From CAWJNF01 sp963844235 (GTDB lineage Bacteria > Actinomycetota > Thermoleophilia > Gaiellales > Gaiellaceae), in the NCBI GenBank assembly GCA_963844235.1, contig CAWJNF010000001.1:434001-498000 (forward strand): a stretch of DNA of 64,000 bases, in the 5' to 3' direction. A model generated the notes under the pieces. It was not told where the DNA came from, ran no database searches, and was given only the letters and a program-made list of their open reading frames with translations. Shown piece by piece: positions 41,165-49,628 of this stretch. Numbering within the stretch: position 1 is the first letter of the stretch; every line of letters begins with the position of its first letter. Made by a program: the position numbers and the translations under genes.

Positions 41165-42570
41165 GCGAACCGGGCCGGGTAGAAGTCGACCGCTCGCGAT
41201 CCGGGCTCTTGCGACGACGGACAATCGGCGAGCTCGGCGTCCGGCACGGCCTCGATCGGACGAAGGAGCTGCTCGCGCTCGAGGGACCGAATCTCTCCGA
41301 CCTCATGAAGATTCGCTTCTACCCGTGCGTCCTCCGGCGAGGCGAGGGATGTTGGGTGGAGGACGAGGACGGGAACGTCTTCCTCGACCTCTCGGCGGGT
41401 GCGGCCGTCATGAACCTCGGCTACAGGCATCCGGCGGTAGCCGAGGCAGTAGTCGCTGCGATGCATGGGCCGTGGTCGACTACGTCTGCCGTCGTGGCCC
41501 ACCAGGCCGAGATCACGCTAGCCGCGCGGCTGAACGCGCTCGTTCCCGGCGATACCAAGGTCTGGTTCGGGACGTCTGGCAGCGAAGCGCTCGACATGCT
41601 CGCCCGCTACGTGCGGTCGGCTTCCGGATCCGACCACATCATCTCGTTCAAGGGGGCAGACCACGGGCAGACCGCCGGATCGGCCCGTATCTCGGGGCTT
41701 GCGTTTCACAGCGACGTTGCCTCAGACGACGTGACGCTGCTTCCGTATCCGAATCCTTACCGATGCGCCGCGGGTCCCTGCGAGACAGAGGCCTGCTCAC
41801 TCGCCTGTCTGGACGGCGTGGAACGGGCGCTCGCGGCTCGAGGGCGAACGGCGGCCGTCTTCTTCGAGCCGGTGCAGTCGAACGGAGGAGACATCGTGCC
41901 GCCCCGCAATGTGCTTCCCGCACTTCGTGATCTCTGCGACGCGGCTGGCGTCTGGCTCGTTCTCGACGAGATCAAGGTCGGCCTTGGCCGGACAGGGAAG
42001 CTGTTCGCGTACGAGCACGCAGACATCGTTCCCGACGCCGTGGCGTTGGGCAAAGCGCTGGGCGGGGGGCTTCCCTTGTCCGCCGTTATCGGCCGGGGCG
42101 AGATCCTCGACGTCGCTCTCGGTGGGTGTGTGTCAACGCTGGCCGGTTCCCCGATTCCGTGTGCTGCGGCGCTCGCAGTGCTCGACGTCCTGGAGAGTGA
42201 GGATCTCGCCGGAAACGCACGCCGCCGCGGCGAGCAGCTTCTAGCGGGGCTTCGCGAGGTGACCGCTGATTCGCAGATCGTCGGCGACGTGCGTGGCCTC
42301 GGGCTCGTGCTCGGCGTCGAGCTGGTCGAAGATCGCCTGAGCCGGACGCATTCGCCTTCCGCCGCGGCGAAGGTGGTCTTTCGGTGTCACGAGCTCGGCG
42401 CGCTGACGATCTACACGGGCATCGCCGGTAACGTCGTCGAGCTGACTCCACCGCTAACGATCTGCCGAGACGAGGTCGAGACTGCGATCCGCATCGTCGG
42501 CGCAGCGATCGCCGACGTCGAGCGCGGCGTCGTGGCCGACGAGCAGCTGGCGAACTATCGAGGTTGGTAG
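41161..42570 (+). CDS. Class III aminotransferase-fold PLP enzyme
   Basis: A 469-residue fold-type I PLP enzyme of the class III group. It has the N-terminal LSAGAAVMNLGYRHPAVAEAV, the substrate strand VWFGTSGSEALDMLARYVR, FFEPVQSNGGDIVPP, the PLP-binding Asp in WLVLDEIKVGLGRTG, and the Schiff-base Lys in VALGKALGGGLPLSAVIG. A Cys-rich insertion PYRCAAGPCETEACSLACLD resembles that in lyases of this fold (ethanolamine-phosphate phospho-lyase group), so it could be a transaminase or an ammonia or phospho-lyase. ATG 41161 overlaps the enolase stop (ATGA). The Rid protein follows after 19 nt. Confidence 0.88.
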   Translation: MSEPGRVEVDRSRSGLLRRRTIGELGVRHGLDRTKELLALEGPNLSDLMKIRFYPCVLRRGEGCWVEDEDGNVFLDLSAGAAVMNLGYRHPAVAEAVVAAMHGPWSTTSAVVAHQAEITLAARLNALVPGDTKVWFGTSGSEALDMLARYVRSASGSDHIISFKGADHGQTAGSARISGLAFHSDVASDDVTLLPYPNPYRCAAGPCETEACSLACLDGVERALAARGRTAAVFFEPVQSNGGDIVPPRNVLPALRDLCDAAGVWLVLDEIKVGLGRTGKLFAYEHADIVPDAVALGKALGGGLPLSAVIGRGEILDVALGGCVSTLAGSPIPCAAALAVLDVLESEDLAGNARRRGEQLLAGLREVTADSQIVGDVRGLGLVLGVELVEDRLSRTHSPSAAAKVVFRCHELGALTIYTGIAGNVVELTPPLTICRDEVETAIRIVGAAIADVERGVVADEQLANYRGW

Positions 42571-42589
42571 CGACGAGGAAGGGAGCGAA

Positions 42590-43000
42590 ATGGACGGCGA
42601 ACGAACGAAGGAGATCATCCGCCCGGCCGGCGGCATCCATCCTCTGCCCTGGCCGTACTCCCACGGCGTACGCGTGGGCGATCATCTCTACCTGGCCGGC
42701 CAGGTTGCCCTGGACGAGAACCTCCAGCTGGTCGGACCGGACGATCCCGAGGCGCAGGCCCGGCAGGTGTGGAAGAACATCGGGGTCGTCGTCGAGAGCG
42801 CCGGCGGCAAGCTCACGGACGTCGTTCGGGTCACCACCTATTTGCTGGACATGAATCACATGGACAGCATCCACAAGGTGCGGCATGAGATCTTTCCCGA
42901 CGGCGACTTTCCCACGGCCACCATGGTCGAGGTGAGCAAGCTCGGGATGCCCGGGCTTCTGCTCGAGACGGAGGTGTTCGCGATCGTCGGTTGCAGCTGA
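42590..43000 (+). CDS. RidA/YjgF family protein
   Basis: A 136-residue Rid protein: HPLPWPYSHGVRVGDHLYLA, GQVALDENLQLVGPDDPEAQ, TTYLLDMNHMDSIHKVRHEI and FPTATMVEVSKLGMPGLLLE. The archetypal RidA Arg (in PARSxVEV) that is needed for imine deamination reads Thr/Ala here (FPTATMVEV), so classical 2-aminoacrylate deaminase activity is doubtful; other Rid groups act on different imines or enamines. Its place after a PLP enzyme suggests handling an imine made by that enzyme. RBS GAAGGGAG is 7 nt upstream. Stop and next start overlap as TGATG. Confidence 0.87.
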   Translation: MDGERTKEIIRPAGGIHPLPWPYSHGVRVGDHLYLAGQVALDENLQLVGPDDPEAQARQVWKNIGVVVESAGGKLTDVVRVTTYLLDMNHMDSIHKVRHEIFPDGDFPTATMVEVSKLGMPGLLLETEVFAIVGCS

Positions 43001-43788
43001 TGGCCGCCACGCTCGAGCAGCAACCCGGCCAAGCTGGGCGACTCGCCGGTCGACGAGCTCTCGTCACGGGCGCAGCCGGAGGCCAGGGCGCCGCGGTCGC
43101 GCGCCGCTTCGTCGCCGAGGGAGCGAGCGTAGCGCTGTCGGACCGAAAGCCCGAGGAGCTGGAGGTCCTGGTCGCCGAACTACGGCAAAGCAGCTCGAGC
43201 GCAGTCTCGGTGCCCGCCGACGTCCGAGAGGAGTCCCAGGTCCGCGCGGCCGTCGAAGATGCGGCCGAGGCGTTGGGCGGGATCGACATCTTGTACAACA
43301 ATGCCGCGGTTCTGCTCGAGGCGGACGCTCCGGTGCACGCCCTCGAGCGTCACGTGTGGGACGAGGCCTTCCTCGTCAACGCAACAGGCGTCTACCTCTT
43401 CTGCCGCTACGCAGTGCCGCACCTTCTTCGCGCGAACGCGGGAGTCGTGCTCAACGTCGCCTCGGTCGCGGCGACGGCGGGCGACGCGACCTGTCATGCG
43501 TACTCGGCCAGCAAGTCCGCGCTGATCGGGCTGACGGCGTCGATCGCCCAGCGCTACGGGGCAGACGGCCTGCGGGCGATCCTCATCTGCCCCGGTTTCG
43601 TTGCCACGCCTATGATTGCATCCGTACTCTCCGACCCGCGCCTGTCGAGCCATGTCATGGAGCGGACGGCGCTCCGGAGGATCGGCGAACCGGACGAGGT
43701 CGCGTCCGTTGCGGCGTTCCTGGCCTCGCCCGACGCTTCGTTCATCACATCGACCATCATCTCGGTACACGGAGGGCTGGTGAAGTGA
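43000..43788 (+). CDS. Short-chain dehydrogenase/reductase
   Basis: A 262-residue classical SDR beginning at ATG 43000 (TGATG overlap with the Rid gene). It has LVTGAAGGQGAAVARRF, LYNNAAVLLEADAP, NVASVAATAGDATCHAYSASKSAL (the Ser, Tyr and Lys are at normal spacing), and the C-terminal ISVHGGLVK. NAD(P) binding is evident; the Asp after the second strand (VALSDRKPEE) favours NAD. It ends overlapping the next start (TGATG), so it is tightly coupled to the Rid and BMP genes. Substrate unknown. Confidence 0.88.
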   Translation: MAATLEQQPGQAGRLAGRRALVTGAAGGQGAAVARRFVAEGASVALSDRKPEELEVLVAELRQSSSSAVSVPADVREESQVRAAVEDAAEALGGIDILYNNAAVLLEADAPVHALERHVWDEAFLVNATGVYLFCRYAVPHLLRANAGVVLNVASVAATAGDATCHAYSASKSALIGLTASIAQRYGADGLRAILICPGFVATPMIASVLSDPRLSSHVMERTALRRIGEPDEVASVAAFLASPDASFITSTIISVHGGLVK

Positions 43789-44894
43789 TGCGGAAGACAC
43801 AGGCGATTACGTGGCTCCTTGCGCTTGGCGTCATTCCGACCACGCTTCTGCTCACCGGCTGCAGCGACGACGCGGAGGACGGAGCGAGCGCTCCCCCGCC
43901 GGCTGACGCCAGAACACTCGACGACCAGGCTCCCGACCTGGAGCGCGAGCTGCGGGTCGGTCTTGTGACCGACTCGCTGGGCTTGACGGATCACGGCCTC
44001 AACGCGCTCGCGCACAAGGGCCTTCAGGACGCCGTGGCCGAGATCGACGTCGAAGCAACGACGCTCGAGGCCGCCACGGCGGCGGAATATCTTCCCAAGC
44101 TCGAGGAGCTCGCGGCCCGAGGCTCGGATCTGGTGATATCCGTCGGGCCTGGCATGGCCGCCGCTACACATACGGCGGCCATGCGTCACCCGAAGACACG
44201 CTTCGCGATCCTCGATTTCGAGTATCCGCCGGGCGATCGGCTGCCCAATGTCGTCTCCGTCCTGTTCAACGAACGGGAATCCGGCTATCTCGTCGGATTC
44301 CTGGCCGCGATGGTGAGCGAGACCGGGACGATCGGGGTCATCGCGGTCGATGGAGATCCGAGCGCAATGTTGTACGAGGCCGGTTTCGCCGAGGGAGCGC
44401 GAGCAGCCCAGGCCGACATCGAGGTGCTGACGGCTGTGGCGGGATCGACCGACGAGGGCGACGCGTGCCGCCGGCACGTCGGCGAGGCGGTGGACGAGGG
44501 TGCGGATGTCGTGTTTCCGATCGGACGTGTGTGCGCCGATGGAGCTCTCGAGGTCGCATCCGAGCGGGGGATCCACGCGATCGGCGCTGACGTCGATCGC
44601 TCCTACCTCGGTCCGTTCATCCTCACAAGTGCCGTGAAGCGTGCGGACGTCGCCGTCCTCGACACCGTTCACGCAGTCGCGAACGGGGTTGTCGAAGATG
44701 CTCTCGGGACGATGTCTCCCTACCGCTTCCGCGGCGGTGACATGACGATCTACGGCATGAGCTACGGCGGGATCGCACTCGCCCCCATCAGTCCCGATGT
44801 GGACGTCGAGATCGTCGCTGCGCTGGATGAGGTCAGCGACGCCGTGCTCGAGGGGGAGATCGATCTGCCCCGCGCGGTCGAGGCTGCTCCATAG
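43788..44894 (+). CDS. BMP/PnrA-type ABC transporter substrate-binding lipoprotein
   Basis: A 368-residue exported lipoprotein. The signal WLLALGVIPTTLLLTGCSDD has a clear lipobox LLTGC. The mature part, from about 55, follows the BMP (basic membrane protein/PnrA) family: LRVGLVTDSLGLTDHGLNAL, LEELAARGSDLVISVGPGMA, VLFNERESGYLVGFLAAMVS, GTIGVIAVDGDPSAMLYEAG and DEGADVVFPIGRVCADGALE. Characterised PnrA proteins bind purine nucleosides and work with a permease pair and an ATPase; none of these follows it here. It is the last gene of the first operon. The ligand is unknown. Confidence 0.87.
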   Translation: MRKTQAITWLLALGVIPTTLLLTGCSDDAEDGASAPPPADARTLDDQAPDLERELRVGLVTDSLGLTDHGLNALAHKGLQDAVAEIDVEATTLEAATAAEYLPKLEELAARGSDLVISVGPGMAAATHTAAMRHPKTRFAILDFEYPPGDRLPNVVSVLFNERESGYLVGFLAAMVSETGTIGVIAVDGDPSAMLYEAGFAEGARAAQADIEVLTAVAGSTDEGDACRRHVGEAVDEGADVVFPIGRVCADGALEVASERGIHAIGADVDRSYLGPFILTSAVKRADVAVLDTVHAVANGVVEDALGTMSPYRFRGGDMTIYGMSYGGIALAPISPDVDVEIVAALDEVSDAVLEGEIDLPRAVEAAP

Positions 44895-44929
44895 AAAGGT
44901 CGGCATGAGCGTGTCGCTTGTGGGCCAGG

Positions 44930-44958
44930 TTGACCGTCAATCGTTTGTCTACTAGTGT
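44930..44958 (+). promoter_or_regulatory. Promoter with operator-like dyad before the HyuB-led operon
   Basis: TTGACC (44930-44935) and TAGTGT (44953-44958) are separated by 17 nt, the ideal -35/-10 spacing. The spacer starts GTCAATCGTTTG, close to the palindrome CAATCGATTG at 39915. A repressor bound there would block polymerase. GTG 45060 is about 100 nt downstream with AAGGAGGG before it. Confidence 0.55.
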
Positions 44959-45059
44959 TGCGCGCCGGGCGATGATGAGAGTCGGGTGTAGCGAACGGCG
45001 GTTGTGGGGCCTCGTTCCCCGCGCCTCGGCGTCCGCGGTCGGCGACGAAGGAGGGATCT

Positions 45060-46955
45060 GTGGCAACGGCTGAGCAACGTCGCAGCGCCCTCGAGCGTGA
45101 GCTCGGGATCGAGGGGATCGACCCGACAACCTTCTCGGTCCTCATTCGCCGCTACGTCGCCGTCGTCGACGAGATGACGGCTGCGCTCGAGAACGCAGCC
45201 TGGACTTCGATCCTGGCCCTGGCCCGTGACTTTTCCTGCGCCATCTTCGACGGAGAGACGCGACTGATCGCGATGCACGAGGGGGCGCCGCTCCATATCA
45301 GCGGCATGCACGTCGTGCTCGAGGAGATCGCACACCGGTTCGAGGGGAGGATCGGCGACGGGGACGTGATGATCTGCAACGACCCCTACAGCGGGAACAG
45401 CCACGTCGGCGACGTGGTCATTGCGGCCCCGGTCTTCGCCGGGGGAGAGCTCTGCTTCTGGTCGGCGGTCAAGGTGCATCACCTCGACATCGGAGCGCCC
45501 TGGCCCACCAGCATGCCGTACCTCGCTACGGACGTCTGGACGGAGGGCCTGACCCTTCCTCCACTGAAGATCTACGACCACGGCCAGTACCGGGACGACG
45601 TCTTCGCCATGATCCTGGCCAACTTGCGCTACCCGGACCAGCTGCTCGGCGACTTGCTCGCCCAGCAGGGCTCAGTCGGCGTCGGGAAGCGCGCCCTGTT
45701 GGAGATCGTCGATCGGCTGGGCCTCGAGTCCGTGAAGAAGTACACGGACGCGATCAGGCGCTACGCGTACAAGCGGGCGGGCGACGAGATCAGCACGTGG
45801 CGCGACGGTACGTACGTCGGAGAGTCGTGGCTCGACTCCGACGGCCACGGCACCGAGGACATCTACGTGAGGGCGACCGTGAGGATCGAGGGCGCGCAGG
45901 TGTTCGTCGATCTCACGGGCAGCGATCCGCAAGCTCCCGGCGCCGTCAACTCCTCCTACGCGAACACGATCGCTGCGTGCGTGCTGCCGGTTCTCGAGTG
46001 CCTTGATCCCGACATCCCTCCGCACAACCGAGGGTGTCAGGATCACGTCACGATCAACCCGGGGCCGAAAGGTACGGTCACGAACTGCCGCTGGCCCGGC
46101 TCCACCGCGGTCGACACTGCTCTGTCGGGCGACGTCATCCAGGAGGCCGTTTGGAAGGCGCTTGCGCACGCGATCCCCGAGAAAGTGATCGGAGGAGTCG
46201 CCAAGTCGCCGGGGGTTGCGTTCGTATCGGGCGTCGACCAGCGTGATGGGGCCGAGACGGCATGGGGGATGGCGATTTTCAACTCGAGCGGAGGCGGGGG
46301 TGCTTCCAAGGGCTACGACGGCTGGCATCAGTTCGTCTGCTACGGCTGCATGGGCTGTCTGAAGCAGTCGAGCATCGAGATGATGGAGCTGCTCTATCCG
46401 GTGATGTTCGATCAGCTCGAGATCGAGCCCATGTCCGGAGGAGCCGGGGAGTGGGTCGGAGGGCCGGGAATCCGGACGATCATGCGCCCCCACGGCGGCA
46501 CGGTCGACATCTACGTGACGGGCGAGGGAATGCTGAATCCGCCCCACGGTTCTCTCGGCGGCGAACCGGGCTGCGGAGGCGGCCAATGGCATCTCGGCTC
46601 GGACGGGTCCCGCACCTTCTACGGGTCAAAGGCCCACATCGTTCCGGAGTCAGGCGAATGCTGGGTCTGCGTCTCCACGGGCGGCGGCGGCTATGGACGT
46701 CCGATCGACCGAGACGCGAATCGGGTTGCCGAGGACGTTCGAGACGGGCTCGTGTCGGCCGATTTCGCGCGCGACCTGTACGGGGTCGTCCTCACCTCTA
46801 CAGGCGAGGTGGACGAGCCGGCGACAATCACCCGGCGAGCCGAGCTCGAGGCCTCGCTTGTCTACGAGGTCACGAAGCCCAACGTTCCCCGTGCATCGTC
46901 CTGGCTCACTCGCGAGATGCGCGCGGACGAGGTCTTCATTCAGGACTCCCTCTAG
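45060..46955 (+). CDS. Hydantoinase B/oxoprolinase family subunit (first copy)
   Basis: A 631-residue HyuB-family protein. Motifs are IGDGDVMICNDPYSGNSHVG, ELCFWSAVKVHHLDIGAPWP, TEGLTLPPLKIYDHGQYRDD, a long centre with CVLPVLECLDPDIPPHNRGC, MGCLKQSSIEMMELLYPVMF and a C-terminal VSTGGGGYGRPIDRD. In the known family (5-oxoprolinase, N-methylhydantoinase, caprolactamase, acetone or acetophenone carboxylase) HyuB acts with HyuA on a cyclic amide or ketone, ATP being used by HyuA. GTG 45060 follows AAGGAGGG. The HyuA gene starts 10 nt after the stop. The exact substrate cannot be read from sequence. Confidence 0.87.
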   Translation: MATAEQRRSALERELGIEGIDPTTFSVLIRRYVAVVDEMTAALENAAWTSILALARDFSCAIFDGETRLIAMHEGAPLHISGMHVVLEEIAHRFEGRIGDGDVMICNDPYSGNSHVGDVVIAAPVFAGGELCFWSAVKVHHLDIGAPWPTSMPYLATDVWTEGLTLPPLKIYDHGQYRDDVFAMILANLRYPDQLLGDLLAQQGSVGVGKRALLEIVDRLGLESVKKYTDAIRRYAYKRAGDEISTWRDGTYVGESWLDSDGHGTEDIYVRATVRIEGAQVFVDLTGSDPQAPGAVNSSYANTIAACVLPVLECLDPDIPPHNRGCQDHVTINPGPKGTVTNCRWPGSTAVDTALSGDVIQEAVWKALAHAIPEKVIGGVAKSPGVAFVSGVDQRDGAETAWGMAIFNSSGGGGASKGYDGWHQFVCYGCMGCLKQSSIEMMELLYPVMFDQLEIEPMSGGAGEWVGGPGIRTIMRPHGGTVDIYVTGEGMLNPPHGSLGGEPGCGGGQWHLGSDGSRTFYGSKAHIVPESGECWVCVSTGGGGYGRPIDRDANRVAEDVRDGLVSADFARDLYGVVLTSTGEVDEPATITRRAELEASLVYEVTKPNVPRASSWLTREMRADEVFIQDSL

Positions 46956-46965
46956 GAGAGCTGAC

Positions 46966-49035
46966 ATGGGATTCGCAGTGGGCGTCGATATCGGTGGGAC
47001 ATTCACCGACTTCGTCTTCGCCAACGGAGACGGCCAGGTCGAGGTGCGCAAGATCTCGACGACCGCACGGGATCCGGCCCAGGGAGTGCTGGACGGACTC
47101 GCCCGGTTCGCGACCGAGCGCGGCTCCACGCTCGGCGAGCTGGTCTCCGAGATCGATCTCTTCGTGCACGGAACCACGATTGCGACCAACACCGTGATCC
47201 AGCGAAACGGGCCGAAGGTCGGGTTGCTGTGCACGGAAGGACATCGCGACATCCTCGCCCTCCGCGACGGTCTCAAGTGGGAGCGGTTCAACCTCCACAT
47301 GGATCCGCCGGATCCCTTCATTCCACGTCACCTTCGACGAGGGATCAGCGAGCGACTCGACTACAGCGGTGTCGTCGTCAAACCGCTCGACAAGGACAGC
47401 GTGACAGCCGTTCTCGACGACTTCAGGGCCGAGGGAGTGAGCTCGGTCGCCGTCGCCTTCCTCTGGTCGATCGTCAATGACTCTCATGAGAAGGAGGCGG
47501 AGGAGCTCATCCGGGCACACCTGCCCGAGGCCGATGTCGTCGTGAGCTCCGACGTCCTACCGATGATCCGTGAGTGGCCCCGGACGTCCGCCACCGTGCT
47601 CTCCGCCTACATCAAGCCCGGGATTGCCGAGTACCTGACGAAGCTCGAGATAACGCTCAAGGAGCTCGGCTTCGAGCACCAGCTGCTGATCATGCAAGCA
47701 ACAGGGGGGACCTCGACGATCCCCGAGGTCCTGCGGCGCCCGGTCTACGCCATGGGCTCCGGTCCCGCGGCGGGCCCGGCGGCCGGCGCGTTCATCGCCG
47801 CACCGTTCGCCTGGGACAACCTGATCACCGCCGACATGGGAGGGACGAGCTTCGACGTCTCGCTCATCACGGACGGACGACCGCACACAACGAAAGAAGT
47901 GCAGGTCGACCATCTGCCGATCGGGATCCAGGCTCTCGAGATGCACTCGATCGGCGCGGGCGGCGGGAGCATCGCGTGGATCGACTCGGGCGGCGCTCTC
48001 CGGGTAGGTCCCAGGAGCGCCGGGTCGAATCCCGGTCCTGCCTCCTACGGCATGGGCGGTACGGAGCCCACTGTCAGCGATGCCAATCTCGTCCTCGGCT
48101 ACCTGGACGAGGCGAATCTCCTCGGCGGCTCACTCCAGCTCAGGCGCGGGCTCGCAGAAGAGGCGATCGAACGCAACATCGCCAAGCCGCTTGGGATGAG
48201 CGTGCCCGAAGCTGCCTACGCCATCTTTTCCGTCGTCAACCACACCATGGTCGAGGCGATCAAGGTGCTGTCGGTCCAGCGGGGGATCGACCCGCGGGAC
48301 TACGCACTGATCGTCGGCGGCGGAGCGGGCGGGATCCATGCGTCCTGGCTCGGTTTCGAGCTAGAGATCGCCGACATCGTGGTGCCGGCGGAGGCGGGTG
48401 CTTTCTGCGCGCTGGGGATGATCGTCGCCGACGTTCGTCACGACTTCCTCCGGACACTTCCGCAGCGCAGCGACGGCTTCGACCCCGCCGCCGTCAACGC
48501 GCTGTATGCGGGGATGGAGGCCGCGGCGACGCAGGCGCTTGCCGAGGAAGGCTTCAACGCATCACGGATCGAGCTGACGCGGTCGGTCGATGCCAAGTAC
48601 CAGAACCAGCTGCACGAGATCACCATCCCGATTCCCTCTGGGAGGCCGGTAACCAGCGACGACGTCGGCGAGATCGTCGCTGAGTTCCACCGAACCCACC
48701 GCCAGCTCTACACGTTCGCTGTCGAGGATGCCCCGCTCGACTTCTACCACTGGCGGCTCACCGCCCTGGGCCGTATCCCACGCCATGCCCAGAGAGCAGC
48801 CAAACCGGTCGGCCCCGACCCGAGCAGCGCCTCGAAGGGAGCCCGAGCCGTCTGCTTCTCTCGAGAGGGTCGTTACGAATCGGCCGCAGTCTTCGACGGC
48901 GATCGCCTGCGTCCCGGGATGGTGCTAGACGGGCCAGCCGTGGTCGAACGCACGACGACCACAGTCGTCGTGCGACCCACCGAGCAGCTCCGCGTCACCC
49001 CGGAAGGGGCGTTCGCAATCTCTGGAGCGGCGTGA
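46966..49035 (+). CDS. Hydantoinase A/oxoprolinase family subunit (first copy)
   Basis: A 689-residue HyuA-family protein with an actin-like ATPase fold: phosphate-1 VGVDIGGTFTDFVFAN, HGTTIATNTVIQRNGPKVGL, phosphate-2 ITADMGGTSFDVSLITDG, GAGGGSIAWIDSGGALRVGP and IVGGGAGGIHASWLGFELEI. It binds ATP and activates the amide or ketone substrate for its HyuB partner. ATG 46966 is 10 nt after the HyuB stop and has GGAGAG before it. The stop overlaps the next gene by 4 nt (GTGA). Sequence differs strongly from the second HyuA at 52940, so they are not a recent duplication. Confidence 0.9.
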   Translation: MGFAVGVDIGGTFTDFVFANGDGQVEVRKISTTARDPAQGVLDGLARFATERGSTLGELVSEIDLFVHGTTIATNTVIQRNGPKVGLLCTEGHRDILALRDGLKWERFNLHMDPPDPFIPRHLRRGISERLDYSGVVVKPLDKDSVTAVLDDFRAEGVSSVAVAFLWSIVNDSHEKEAEELIRAHLPEADVVVSSDVLPMIREWPRTSATVLSAYIKPGIAEYLTKLEITLKELGFEHQLLIMQATGGTSTIPEVLRRPVYAMGSGPAAGPAAGAFIAAPFAWDNLITADMGGTSFDVSLITDGRPHTTKEVQVDHLPIGIQALEMHSIGAGGGSIAWIDSGGALRVGPRSAGSNPGPASYGMGGTEPTVSDANLVLGYLDEANLLGGSLQLRRGLAEEAIERNIAKPLGMSVPEAAYAIFSVVNHTMVEAIKVLSVQRGIDPRDYALIVGGGAGGIHASWLGFELEIADIVVPAEAGAFCALGMIVADVRHDFLRTLPQRSDGFDPAAVNALYAGMEAAATQALAEEGFNASRIELTRSVDAKYQNQLHEITIPIPSGRPVTSDDVGEIVAEFHRTHRQLYTFAVEDAPLDFYHWRLTALGRIPRHAQRAAKPVGPDPSSASKGARAVCFSREGRYESAAVFDGDRLRPGMVLDGPAVVERTTTTVVVRPTEQLRVTPEGAFAISGAA

Positions 49036-49628
49036 CCGGGAACCACCGCACCGCCGTCGAAGGACTTGCCAATGTGGTGAGTCGCGTTGCCGCGGACTAC
49101 GAGCAGCCTCTTGATTGCATCCACGCCCTCGAAGGGCCCATCGCGTCGGCGGTGCGCGACCCGTACTGGCTCGCCGCGCCATTCCGCCGCGTTCAGGGTC
49201 GGGGCGTCTACTACCTGCTGTGGCGCGACGCCGAGACCGATGTGAGCCTGCTCGCCATGGTGCTCGGGCCGGGCGAGGAGACCCCGATCCACGATCATCT
49301 GACCTGGGGGGTGGTGGGCGTCTACGAGGGGACACAGCGCGAAACGCGCTTCGTCCGGTGCGGCGACTCGCTCCAGGAGACGACCAGCCTGCGGCGCCGG
49401 CCCGGCTCGATCACGCACCTCCTCCCGCCCGACGACGACATCCATTTCGTCCGCAATGAGTCAACAGCCCCGGCCGTCTCGGTCTTCGTCATGGGATCGA
49501 ATATCGGCTGCAGGCCGCGGCATCAATATGACCGCGCCGGCGGATCAGAGGAGATCGTTTCGGGCTACGCCAATGTCCACTGTGCTGGACAGGCCCGAAA
49601 CCCGTTTTTCGTATCGCCGTTCATGTGA
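49032..49628 (+). CDS. Cysteine-dioxygenase-type cupin
   Basis: A 198-residue cupin of the thiol-dioxygenase (CDO-like) group. The metal motif is ETPIHDHLTWGVVGVYEG (two His), and the third ligand is the His in PPDDDIHFVRNES. An upstream segment ALEGPIASAVRDPYWLAAPF forms the N-terminal helices. Known members oxidise a thiol (cysteine, 3-mercaptopropionate) to a sulfinate with O2 and Fe(II); whether the substrate here contains sulfur is open. GTG 49032 overlaps HyuA. The LacI gene overlaps its end by 4 nt (GTGA). Its place inside the HyuBA operon suggests it opens or oxidises a pathway intermediate. Confidence 0.8.
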   Translation: MTGNHRTAVEGLANVVSRVAADYEQPLDCIHALEGPIASAVRDPYWLAAPFRRVQGRGVYYLLWRDAETDVSLLAMVLGPGEETPIHDHLTWGVVGVYEGTQRETRFVRCGDSLQETTSLRRRPGSITHLLPPDDDIHFVRNESTAPAVSVFVMGSNIGCRPRHQYDRAGGSEEIVSGYANVHCAGQARNPFFVSPFM

